NCBI GenBank assembly: GCA_014238285.1
Contig: JABABK010000034.1
Span: 1-36,045 of the forward strand
Direction of reading: 5' to 3'
Length of the DNA stretch: 36,045 nt
Source: Hellea sp.
GTDB taxonomy: Bacteria > Pseudomonadota > Alphaproteobacteria > Caulobacterales > Maricaulaceae
Below the pieces are notes generated by a model. It saw only the letters and a program-made list of their open reading frames with translations, had not been told where the DNA came from and did no database searches. Each line of letters begins with the position of its first letter. The first letter of the stretch is position 1. Position numbers and translations under genes: made by a program. Below are positions 26,452-34,382 of the stretch, one piece after another.

Positions 26452-27075
26452 CTAATCCAATCCAAATTTATCCAGAAGCGGAATCACGCCTAATTTCGGA
26501 TCGACCTTAAGTGCGGTCATGCCCAGTTTTTGCGCCGCTAAGACGTTTTCATTCGTGTCGTCAAAAAACCAAATGTCGCTAGGCTCAACGCCTAAGTCTT
26601 TGCAGACAAATTCATAACAGTCTGGATCTGGTTTAGCCGTATGGATTAGATGCGACGCGTAGATATGATCAAATAAGTCATCACACGACAGGTAAGTATT
26701 CAGATGCTCCCAGTGCAGGTTATTCGTATTGGATAGGCAGGCTGTTGTAAAATTAACGCGTAAATTCAATAGCCTATCGGCGATACCTTCATAAGGTTGT
26801 TGTACCCAATTATTCCACATTTCCTTCATTTGTGTTTCGGAAACGTCTAGTTCGAACTCACGAATGAGTTCTCTTAGGAACATCTGAGGTGAGCCGTAAC
26901 CCCGTTCAAATTGGTGAAATATTTTGGATTGTCCTAATGCTGCTTTCACCGCATTGGGTGTGGAGCCGCTAAGGTCGGCGAGAGCATTAATGCCGACCCA
27001 GCGGACAATAACGCCGCCAAGGTCGAACAGTAAGACTTTAGGCCGGGGTCCTTTAGAAGGCCGCTTACGCAGCAT
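26452..27075 (-). CDS. HAD-superfamily (subfamily IA) hydrolase
   Basis: A 207-aa phosphatase-like protein of the YihX/glucose-1-phosphatase group. Motif I is [10 protein letters not shown] (D18 nucleophile, with Gly at the second position instead of Asp, as is common in this group), motif II is in CLSNTNN, the lysine is in [11 protein letters not shown] and motif IV is [14 protein letters not shown]. The substrate is unknown. The ATG lies inside the 3' end of pckA (11-nt overlap, same strand), suggesting one mRNA and translational coupling. Confidence 0.87.
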   Translation of the reverse strand: MLRKRPSKGPRPKVLLFDLGGVIVRWVGINALADLSGSTPNAVKAALGQSKIFHQFERGYGSPQMFLRELIREFELDVSETQMKEMWNNWVQQPYEGIADRLLNLRVNFTTACLSNTNNLHWEHLNTYLSCDDLFDHIYASHLIHTAKPDPDCYEFVCKDLGVEPSDIWFFDDTNENVLAAQKLGMTALKVDPKLGVIPLLDKFGLD

Positions 27076-28657
27076 CCGGTGCGGCGGCTTTCACATCGTC
27101 AGATACACGGTTTTCAAACTTGGTGAAGTTCTCGATGAACATTTCAACCAGCTTTTTAGCTTGCGCGTCATAGGCACTACCGTCAGTCCATGTGGTGCGA
27201 GGATTTAGCAGTCCTGTATTTACGCCTGAAATTTCAACGGGAACATCAAAGCCGAAGTTTTCGTCACGGCGATATTCTGCATTCGTCAACTCGCCGTTAA
27301 GGGCAGCGTTTAGCATTGTTCGAGTGGCTTTAATTGGCATACGGTGGCCCGTGCCATAAGGGCCTGCGGTCCAGCCCGTATTGACGATCCAGCAGTTTAC
27401 GTCATGCTCGGCGATGAGATCACGAAGGAGCTCTCCGTAAATGACCGGGTGTCTTGGCATGAACGGCGCGCCGAAACAGGCCGAAAATGTTGCGGTAGGT
27501 TCTGTGACACCTTTTTCTGTGCCGGCGACTTTAGCCGTATAGCCAGATAAGAAGTGATACATAGCTTGTTGCGGCGTAAGACGCGCTATAGGCGGTAATA
27601 CGCCAAAGGCATCAGCGGTTAGCATGATTAGGTTTTTAGGTTGACCACAGCGGCCGGTTGGACTGGCGTTTGGAATTGCCGTCAAATCATAGGCGCCGCG
27701 GCTGTTTTCAGCCAGCGAACCGTCGTCGAAATCAATTTCGCGAGTCTTATTGTCCATGACCACGTTTTCTAGAACCGTGCCCCACATTTTTGTGGTGGCA
27801 TAAATTTCCGGTTCGGATTCAGCAGAAAGACGGATCATTTTTGCGTAGCAACCGCCTTCAAAGTTAAACAAACCATGTTCTGACCAACCATGTTCGTCGT
27901 CACCGACGAGTGTACGGTCAGGGTTAGCGGAAAGCGTTGTTTTGCCTGTGCCGGATAAACCAAAGAAAATTGCGCTATTATCGTCATCATCCACATTGAC
28001 GGAGCAATGCATCGGCATAACGCGTTTTTCTGGCAGGAGGTAATTCATGATAGAGAAGACGGACTTCTTGGTCTCGCCAGCATAAGACGTTCCGCCGATT
28101 AATACGACTTTGTCTGTCATGTTTACGCAAATGACTGTTTCAGAGCGTACGCCATGACGAGCAGGGTTGGCGCGAAAGCTTGGCAAGTTGATGATTGTGT
28201 ATTCTGGTTTGTAAGATTTTAGCTCATCCGCTGTAGGTTGACGCAATAAGTGGTGAACAAAAAGTCCGTGCCATGCATATTCGGTGATGATTTGAACGGG
28301 TAGGCGATGTTCGAGATCCGCGCCGCCAAATGTGTCTTGGCCGTATAGGCTCATACCTTGCATATGGGCTTCAAAGTCTTCGCGCAGGGCATCATATTGG
28401 TCTGTTGAAATGTGGTCAGCGGCTTCCCACCAGACTTTGTCTTCAGTTTCTGCGTCGCGAACCACGAATTTATCGGTTGCTGACCGGCCTGTGTGCTTAC
28501 CAGTTTTAACGACCAAAGCACCACCTGTGGCAACTTCGGCATTTTCGTCACGAACGGCAGCTTCGTAAAAGCGGGCAGGTGACCAATTCCATTCAATGTC
28601 GTAATTAGCTGAAAATCCCGGTACGCCTAGCGCACGCGTAGTTTTATCCGTTGTCAT
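27065..28657 (-). CDS. pckA: Phosphoenolpyruvate carboxykinase (ATP)
   Basis: Gluconeogenic enzyme converting oxaloacetate and ATP to PEP, CO2 and ADP. The 530-aa protein shows the ATP-type signature: IGGTSYAGE (188-195 area), P-loop [12 protein letters not shown] (about 232-243), the metal-binding VGDDEHGW (251-258) and the substrate loop [12 protein letters not shown]. It has the usual length and shows no damage. The leader upstream holds a striking nested dyad (28675-28731). A HAD gene overlaps its 3' end. Confidence 0.97.
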   Translation of the reverse strand: MTTDKTTRALGVPGFSANYDIEWNWSPARFYEAAVRDENAEVATGGALVVKTGKHTGRSATDKFVVRDAETEDKVWWEAADHISTDQYDALREDFEAHMQGMSLYGQDTFGGADLEHRLPVQIITEYAWHGLFVHHLLRQPTADELKSYKPEYTIINLPSFRANPARHGVRSETVICVNMTDKVVLIGGTSYAGETKKSVFSIMNYLLPEKRVMPMHCSVNVDDDDNSAIFFGLSGTGKTTLSANPDRTLVGDDEHGWSEHGLFNFEGGCYAKMIRLSAESEPEIYATTKMWGTVLENVVMDNKTREIDFDDGSLAENSRGAYDLTAIPNASPTGRCGQPKNLIMLTADAFGVLPPIARLTPQQAMYHFLSGYTAKVAGTEKGVTEPTATFSACFGAPFMPRHPVIYGELLRDLIAEHDVNCWIVNTGWTAGPYGTGHRMPIKATRTMLNAALNGELTNAEYRRDENFGFDVPVEISGVNTGLLNPRTTWTDGSAYDAQAKKLVEMFIENFTKFENRVSDDVKAAAPDAA

Positions 28658-28674
28658 GGTAACCCTTGTTCACT

Positions 28675-28731
28675 CTAGTCCTGTAATCGCCCTTTGTACA
28701 AATCGGGTGTACAGGTTCGGGCAGGGACTAG
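28675..28731 (-). promoter_or_regulatory. Nested dyads in the pckA leader (operator or RNA structure)
   Basis: Outermost arms CTAGTCC (28675-28681) and GGACTAG (28725-28731) enclose CCTGTA (28680-28685) / TACAGG (28710-28715), CCC/GGG and the perfect palindrome TTTGTACAAA (28693-28702). All lie 18 to 74 nt upstream of the pckA start codon, which is read toward the left. It may be an operator cluster, or a stem in the pckA 5' UTR close to the ribosome site. Sequence evidence only. Confidence 0.55.
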
Positions 28732-28804
28732 CAGAATTCATTCCAATTTCTAGTGTAGATGTCGCAAAAGTACAAAAAAAAGTCTAATAATTACAGATAT
28801 TTGA

Positions 28805-28822
28805 CCTGACAGCGCTGTCAGG
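28805..28822. promoter_or_regulatory. Perfect 18-bp palindrome overlapping the GST stop codon
   Basis: CCTGACAGCGCTGTCAGG is perfectly self-complementary. The GST gene stop codon (TGA on the minus strand) lies inside it at 28818-28820. As DNA it has the form of an operator for a dimeric regulator (half-site TGACAGC); as RNA it makes a 7-bp stem with a GCGC loop, but there is no adjacent T run, so a terminator is less likely. It lies 148 nt from the pckA start. Confidence 0.5.
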
Positions 28823-29459
28823 ATTTAGAGGAAGGCCGAGCAGAAACTTCCTTATGCCACTTGGCTAGAGCCTTAAGGCAGGCATCTGGTGAAGATTTGA
28901 CCCAGGCGGAGAAATCGACAGCGACTAAGGCCGTTATATCGGCCAATGAGTAGAAGTCGCCTGCAATGAAGGCAGATTTTTCAAGCCGTTCATTCAGGTC
29001 TTCATAGAAATACCCTAGACGTTCTTTGCCGCGCGCACCAAATTCAGGCACTTGCTCGACATTGCGCGCGCCGGTCATGGCCCGACCTTTCATGTGAGGT
29101 GATGTATTGCGCAGAATTTCGGCGATGGCGGATAGGCCTTCAAATTCGCAGCGCCAATTCCATTCCAAGACTTGGGCTCTTTCGATGGCAGTACTGCCCA
29201 TCAAAGGCGGCTCTGGATGAATTTCTTCAATGTAAGAGGCAATGGCAACGTTTTCACAAATGACGTCTCCGCTCTCTGTCACAAGGGCTGGTACCGCGCA
29301 GCGCGGATTTATAGCTCTAAATTCTGGCCCAAGCTGTTCGCCTGTGCGCAGATCAACTTGTTTGCAATCATATTTAACGCCTTTTTCAGCGAGAAATATA
29401 CGGGCACGGCGGGGGCTTGGCGCAGTCGCGCAATCATATAGAGTAATCATATGGAGCAT
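28818..29459 (-). CDS. Glutathione S-transferase family protein
   Basis: A 213-aa GST: N-terminal thioredoxin-like domain (MITLYDCATAPSPRRARIFL, the Ser/Pro-containing active-site region; NPRCAVPALV with the cis-Pro; DVICENVAIASYIEE) and C-terminal helical domain (FIAGDFYSLADITALVAVDF). It probably conjugates or reduces with glutathione; the substrate is unknown. The start may be the ATG at 29459 or the in-frame ATG at 29450, where relatives usually begin; neither has a clear ribosome site. It is read away from the sigma factor gene and toward pckA on the same strand. Confidence 0.92.
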   Translation of the reverse strand: MLHMITLYDCATAPSPRRARIFLAEKGVKYDCKQVDLRTGEQLGPEFRAINPRCAVPALVTESGDVICENVAIASYIEEIHPEPPLMGSTAIERAQVLEWNWRCEFEGLSAIAEILRNTSPHMKGRAMTGARNVEQVPEFGARGKERLGYFYEDLNERLEKSAFIAGDFYSLADITALVAVDFSAWVKSSPDACLKALAKWHKEVSARPSSKS

Positions 29460-29624
29460 TTTGCATTTAATTTATTTAGAATGAAAGCTCAAAATAGGTG
29501 AGTAAGACCTAGTTTTTGAGTGTCTTTTAGAACAATACCGATACATTTTCTCTATAGCTGAATTTTATTTTAAGTTTCTATGGAGGTATTTTTAACGGAA
29601 ACACTCTTATATATTTGAGGCACC

Positions 29625-29630
29625 TATAAT
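29625..29630 (+). promoter_or_regulatory. TATAAT box upstream of the ECF sigma gene
   Basis: A perfect TATAAT at 29625-29630, 40 nt upstream of the ATG at 29671. No convincing -35 hexamer lies at the usual distance; GGAAAC at 29597 resembles an ECF -35 element, but its spacing (22 nt) is wrong. The other 200 nt of this gap hold AT-rich sequence with no gene visible. Confidence 0.3.
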
Positions 29631-29670
29631 GTGCTGAAATGACTTTGAGTCAGATAGAAGTATTGTTGAT

Positions 29671-30270
29671 ATGGGTTCCAAAAAAAATAATAAAGAACGT
29701 AAAGACGAGGCGGGGCAAAATACGTCCGTTTTAAATACGTTTTTGGAACAACAAAACTCCCTTAAATTATTCATTTCCCGCTTTATTCGACGGCCGCAAG
29801 ACATAGATGATGTCGCGCAAGAAACCTTTATACGAGCTTTTATGGCTGAAAAAAAAGGCGGGATTGAGTATCCTAAAGCTTATATTTACCGGATTGCTCG
29901 AAATTTGGCACTTGAAGTTTTGTCAAAAAAGTCAGTTAGATTGACGGAGTTTATAGAGGACTCTACGCTCGAAAACACTCTAAGTTCTGACGAGAACGTT
30001 GAAGAACGGGTCATCACGTTAGAAAAAATGGAGAAAGTAAAAATCGCAATTGCTGAATTACCGCCGCAATGCCAACGGGTTTTTATCATGCACAAAGTGT
30101 ATGGATTTAAATATCGTGAGATTGCGCAACAATTAGGAATTTCGATAAGTACGGTAGAAAAGCACATTATGGCAGGCCTCAAGAAATGTCGAGATTCTGT
30201 CAGGGTTCAGGAAATGGCTCGCAATAACATTGTCGAACTCGGCACAAAAAACATAAATGATAAGGCATGA
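29671..30270 (+). CDS. ECF RNA polymerase sigma factor, FecI-like
   Basis: Extracytoplasmic-function sigma factor of 199 aa. Region 2 is seen as FISRFIRRPQDIDDVAQETFIRAF (given in part), with the typical DDxxQETFIRA helix, and region 4 as LPPQCQRVFIMHKVYGFKYR then EIAQQLGISISTVEKHI, the -35-binding helix-turn-helix. The N-terminus is Lys/Asn-rich. It is followed 11 nt later by a FecR-type regulator and then a TonB receptor with an STN domain, so it is probably released by signal from that receptor and drives the receptor gene. Length is slightly above FecI. Confidence 0.92.
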   Translation: MGSKKNNKERKDEAGQNTSVLNTFLEQQNSLKLFISRFIRRPQDIDDVAQETFIRAFMAEKKGGIEYPKAYIYRIARNLALEVLSKKSVRLTEFIEDSTLENTLSSDENVEERVITLEKMEKVKIAIAELPPQCQRVFIMHKVYGFKYREIAQQLGISISTVEKHIMAGLKKCRDSVRVQEMARNNIVELGTKNINDKA

Positions 30271-30281
30271 CGGAATAAATC

Positions 30282-31364
30282 GTGAATTCAAAAGATACAT
30301 ATCAAGAAACGCCTAAAGCGTCTGAACTGGTCGAAGCTGAAGCTTTGGCTTGGGTCGCGCAATTAAACGGTGATGACGTCACTGAAAAAGATCTTGCGGC
30401 GTTCAGGGAGTGGGTGCGGCGAAGTCCGGCCCATGAAAAAGAAATACGGGAGCTTGCCGCCTTTTGGGATGACTTAAATATATTGGTCACGATGGACGAA
30501 CCTATTCGTCAAGCCGACGCTATATCGCGAAGTTTACGCCGAAGAGAAAAGTTTCAATCAAGGCGACTAGGCTATGCTTTGGCAGGCTTTGCTTTGATTG
30601 CATTAATATTTACGTCTCAGTTTACGCCGTTAAACTGGAATGAGAAAAATACCGCTCAGCCAACACAAATTGCTCAGGTAGCCGTACCGATTATTTACAA
30701 AACGGCTGTCGGTGAGCAACAACAATATAAATTGGAAGATGGGTCGGTTTTAACGCTAAATACCAATAGTCACGTTGAGATCGATTTTACTGAAAAGCAA
30801 AGAAATATTCGCTTATTAAAGGGCGAAGGATTGTTCACCGTAACTCATGATAAAGATCGCCCATTTGTTGTATTCGCAGAAAGCGGGATTGTACGGGCCT
30901 TAGGAACGGAATTTTCTGTTCGGCTGCGTGATGAAGGACTTGATGTTATTGTATCGGAGGGATCCGTAGAATTATCCAGTATAAAACTTATCAAAGATGA
31001 AGACGCAAAAGAGCCGGTAAAAGTTGCTAGCCTTGGAGTTGTCGAGGCAGGGCAAAGCGCGAAAATGAAATACGCCGATAAAGCCATTCAACTTAATCAA
31101 GTTGAAGACGTCAGCGTGAAACATAGTTGGCAAAATGGCAATATTATTTTCACGGGCGAAACTCTTGATTATGTTGTCGCGGAGGTCGGGCGCTATACGA
31201 ATTTAAAAATCATTATTGATGATCCAGATATTATGAATCGTAGATTTGGCGGCGTCTTAAAGTCTGGCCAAACAGATCAATTATTTCAAATCTTGGAAAT
31301 TCAATATGGAATTATTGCGACGCCATTAAATGATCATACTATCCGGCTTGATCGAAATCACTAA
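30282..31364 (+). CDS. FecR-family anti-sigma/sigma regulator
   Basis: Inner-membrane regulator that senses the receptor's signalling domain in the periplasm and controls the ECF sigma factor. The 360-aa protein starts with GTG and has the cytosolic DUF4880 helix region (EALAWVAQLNGDDVTEKDLA, REWVRRSPAHEKEIREL), one transmembrane helix (about 92-112), the FecR domain (about 140-235: YKLEDGSVLTLNTNSHVEID, RALGTEFSVRL) and a C-terminal STN-like/DUF4974 domain (about 290-357). Order and spacing match a FecI-FecR pair. A 145-nt gap with a short hairpin (31367-31384) precedes the receptor. Confidence 0.92.
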   Translation: MNSKDTYQETPKASELVEAEALAWVAQLNGDDVTEKDLAAFREWVRRSPAHEKEIRELAAFWDDLNILVTMDEPIRQADAISRSLRRREKFQSRRLGYALAGFALIALIFTSQFTPLNWNEKNTAQPTQIAQVAVPIIYKTAVGEQQQYKLEDGSVLTLNTNSHVEIDFTEKQRNIRLLKGEGLFTVTHDKDRPFVVFAESGIVRALGTEFSVRLRDEGLDVIVSEGSVELSSIKLIKDEDAKEPVKVASLGVVEAGQSAKMKYADKAIQLNQVEDVSVKHSWQNGNIIFTGETLDYVVAEVGRYTNLKIIIDDPDIMNRRFGGVLKSGQTDQLFQILEIQYGIIATPLNDHTIRLDRNH

Positions 31365-31509
31365 AATGTTGCCTTTGTGCAACAGTATAGAAAAAACATT
31401 AATTTCTCAGAATTCGGAACTGAGGTTAATCGGTAAAGGCCCCTCTTATTTGTCAGGTGAACGTAGAATTATCTCACCACTTGAAGAATAAAAGGGTTAG
31501 GGGAATAGA

Positions 31510-34257
31510 TTGAAACTTGGACGTTCCATAAGAACCGGAATGTTGACAACCGCATTTGCGATGTCAGCAATTCAGGCGCATGCGGCAGAACCTGTTTTCG
31601 ATTTAGATATTTCTGTAACCAATGCCGTTGAAGCGCTGAACTTTATGGCGCAGCAGACGGACTATCCGCTTTTTTTCGATTATGACGCGGTAAAAGCACT
31701 TCAAGTGAATCCTGTAAAAGGAAGTTATTCTTTGCGGGAAGCCCTGGATCTTATGTTTCAAGATACGGGCTTCTACGGGCACCTGTTTAATCGTGAGGTT
31801 ATTACAATCTCACCACAACAGAAACCTGATACCCAACCAAAGGACGATGAAATGAATTTCCAGAGGACTAAGAAAAAACTAATGACTAGCGCTTCGCTAG
31901 TACTCGCAGTTGCGGCTAGCACGCCAGTGAATGCACAAGCTCAAACAGATGATACAGTCTATGAAGATGAAATCATTTCCGTAGGTACTCGGAGCTCAAA
32001 GCCTAGAACGGCCGCGGATTCGCCTGTCGCTGTTGATAGCCTCTCAGGTGATTTATTTAACTCCACAGGTAATGCAGCGGATGTAACCGATAATTTGAAA
32101 TCTTTGGTTCCGTCTTATACGGCTACGCCAGCAACTGGTGATGGCAGTGCATTCGTACGCCCAACGTCTTTAAGGGGTTTAGCTCCTGACCAAACTTTGG
32201 TCCTGGTCAACGGCAAACGTCGTCACAGATCATCCCTTATTCACTTTTTTGCGCCAGCAGCTGGTAATGGCGCCCATGGGCCAGATATTGCCATGATCCC
32301 AAGTATTGCTCTTAAGCGCGTAGAAGTTCTTCGTGACGGCGCGGCCGCTCAATACGGATCGGACGCAATTGCTGGTGTCATCAATTTTGTCACAAAAGAC
32401 GCGCCAGAAGGCGGCGAAGTTGTCGCTCAATTTGGTCAGTTTTATGAAGGTGAAAACAGTTATAAAATTGGTGCCAATATTGGGGCGGCGCTTGGAGATA
32501 ATGGTTTTGTAAACGTCAGTGGCGAATGGATCAAAAATGATGCTTTGTCCCGTGGTCATCAACGGCCAGACGGTCAAGCCTTAGTTGATGCTGGAAATCA
32601 AGGTGTAGGCGCGGATAGCCCTTTTGGTGATGAGCCATTTGTACAGACTTGGGGTCGTCCAGAAACGAGCGGTGTTCGCCTTTTCTTAAATGCAGGCTAT
32701 GATATCGGGTCAGATGCAGAGCTTTATGCCACGGGCAACTTTGCCGATACAGATGGACGGTTTCGCTTTTTCTACCGCAATCCGTCCCACTCGTCTTTGA
32801 CCAGTCTTGTCGATAACTTTGGTTATTCCGGGCCGCTACTCAATACAGGATTTACGCCTTATCTGGATGGTGCACAGCGCGATATTAGTCTGACAACCGG
32901 TCTTCGCGGTCTACATTCTACTGGCTGGAATTACGACTTTAGTCTGTCAACTGGAAGTAATGAGCTTGATTATCTATTGCATAATTCTGTCAACCAAACT
33001 CTTGGTCTTGGCGGAGACGGCGAACCTGCTCAACGGGATTTTGATCTGGGGTCTTTGAAACAGTCCGAAACGAATATTAATGCTGATTTTTCAAAAGAAA
33101 TTCGGGATAACCTTAATCTAGGTCTTGGTTTTGAATGGCGGGAAGAAAAATACACTGTTTCCGGCGGCGAAGAAGCATCCTATATTGGATCTGGGTCATC
33201 GGGCTTTCGTGGTTTTACACCTGAAAACTCAGGCGTTAACAAACGGGATAATGTCGCCGTTTATGCCGATATAGAACACGATGTTAGCGATGCCTTATTA
33301 TTGCAATATGCCGTACGTTATGAAGACTTTTCGGATTTTGGTGACACGCTGAACTGGAAAGTTGCAGGTCGTTTAAGGCTGGCTGACCGTGTCGCTATTC
33401 GCGGCGCTGCATCTACGGGTTTCCATGCACCAACACCTGGGCAAAGTAATATTACATCACAAATCACAACGTTTGACGCAGCAGGCAATCAAACGGTTGA
33501 AGGCCAAATTCGTCCAACTGACCCCGTCGCGGTTAGTGTCGGCGGCAAGCCGTTGACGGAAGAAAAGTCGCAAAACTTTAGTGTGGGCGGCACGTTTGGT
33601 TTCCTGGATAATGCCAATCTGACGGTTGATTTATACCAAATCGATGTTGAAGATCGTATCTACCGGACGGGTAATATAGCGGCGCCGACATCGACGGGTA
33701 CAACGACAGTATCCTTCTTTACCAACGCGCTAGATGTCCGTCATAAAGGTGTGGATGTGGTTTTGACCAATAAGTTTGAATCGCTTTTAGATACCGACGT
33801 TTCTCTAGCATTGAACTACAATGAAATCAATGTAACAGGCCAATCATTGGTCAATGGTTTGGTTCCGGTTGGCGATTCAATCGTTGAAGATATTGAAAAT
33901 AACTATCCGAAATGGCGCGGCGTTGTAACCACGAACTCCAAGCTAAGCGAAAAGTTGAATCTAATGCTTCGTGGTAACTATTATGGCACTCATTACGATG
34001 AACGTGGAACCATTAATGCTGCCACAAGCCCATCCGCCAAAATCGGGTCTACCATCTATATTGATGCTGAATTGGGTTATGATGTGACGGATGATATCCA
34101 GGTTGCTGTCGGTGCCACCAATATTCTCGACGAATATGTCGATGAAATTGATGCGCCATTTGCCAATAGGCAAAATGTTGGACTGCCTTACCCGCGTAGA
34201 AGCGCGGCCAATTATGAGGGCGGATCGTGGTATGTCCGGGCTCAATACAAGTTCTAG
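31510..34257 (+). CDS. TonB-dependent receptor with N-terminal STN signalling domain and a second internal signal peptide
   Basis: Outer-membrane active transporter and signal transducer. From TTG 31510 (AGGGG upstream) the protein is 915 aa: signal peptide (cleavage near AIQAHA-AE), STN domain (about 29-102), linker, and then at residues 115-143 a second signal-peptide-like segment (MNFQRTKKKLMTSASLVLAV, then AASTPVNAQAQ). A TonB-box-like EIISVG (154-159), plug (about 165-300, with LRGLAPDQTLVLVNGKRRHR and DAIAGVINFV) and a beta-barrel ending in a terminal Phe follow. The internal ATG at 31852 has AAAGGA at good spacing, so an 801-aa STN-less receptor may also be made. Substrate not identifiable. 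It lies downstream of sigma/FecR genes. Confidence 0.9.
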   Translation: MKLGRSIRTGMLTTAFAMSAIQAHAAEPVFDLDISVTNAVEALNFMAQQTDYPLFFDYDAVKALQVNPVKGSYSLREALDLMFQDTGFYGHLFNREVITISPQQKPDTQPKDDEMNFQRTKKKLMTSASLVLAVAASTPVNAQAQTDDTVYEDEIISVGTRSSKPRTAADSPVAVDSLSGDLFNSTGNAADVTDNLKSLVPSYTATPATGDGSAFVRPTSLRGLAPDQTLVLVNGKRRHRSSLIHFFAPAAGNGAHGPDIAMIPSIALKRVEVLRDGAAAQYGSDAIAGVINFVTKDAPEGGEVVAQFGQFYEGENSYKIGANIGAALGDNGFVNVSGEWIKNDALSRGHQRPDGQALVDAGNQGVGADSPFGDEPFVQTWGRPETSGVRLFLNAGYDIGSDAELYATGNFADTDGRFRFFYRNPSHSSLTSLVDNFGYSGPLLNTGFTPYLDGAQRDISLTTGLRGLHSTGWNYDFSLSTGSNELDYLLHNSVNQTLGLGGDGEPAQRDFDLGSLKQSETNINADFSKEIRDNLNLGLGFEWREEKYTVSGGEEASYIGSGSSGFRGFTPENSGVNKRDNVAVYADIEHDVSDALLLQYAVRYEDFSDFGDTLNWKVAGRLRLADRVAIRGAASTGFHAPTPGQSNITSQITTFDAAGNQTVEGQIRPTDPVAVSVGGKPLTEEKSQNFSVGGTFGFLDNANLTVDLYQIDVEDRIYRTGNIAAPTSTGTTTVSFFTNALDVRHKGVDVVLTNKFESLLDTDVSLALNYNEINVTGQSLVNGLVPVGDSIVEDIENNYPKWRGVVTTNSKLSEKLNLMLRGNYYGTHYDERGTINAATSPSAKIGSTIYIDAELGYDVTDDIQVAVGATNILDEYVDEIDAPFANRQNVGLPYPRRSAANYEGGSWYVRAQYKF
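31839..31844 (+). promoter_or_regulatory. Internal ribosome binding site for a shorter receptor
   Basis: AAAGGA lies 7 nt before the in-frame ATG at 31852, better than the spacing at many starts in this window. The following codons encode a complete Sec-type signal peptide, so this looks like the original start of an STN-less TonB receptor that remains inside the longer ORF. Confidence 0.55.
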
Positions 34258-34314
34258 AAAGTCACCGACAATCGGTTTGTTAATGTTGGCAAATTGATGG
34301 TTTTCTAAAATCGG

Positions 34315-34345
34315 CGGAGCAGGAATACCCCTTTTTCCTGCTCCG
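34315..34345. terminator. Hairpin between convergent receptor and helicase genes
   Basis: CGGAGCAGGAA (34315-34325) and TTCCTGCTCCG (34335-34345) form a perfect 11-bp stem around a 9-nt loop, 57 nt after the receptor stop and 38 nt from the helicase stop. The T run after it is weak on both strands (TTAATTC on plus), so it may stop transcription from either side with limited efficiency or act as an RNA 3'-end stem. Confidence 0.55.
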
Positions 34346-34382
34346 TTAATTCAAGCTCTTCAAGAAAACTTCTACTATAAAA

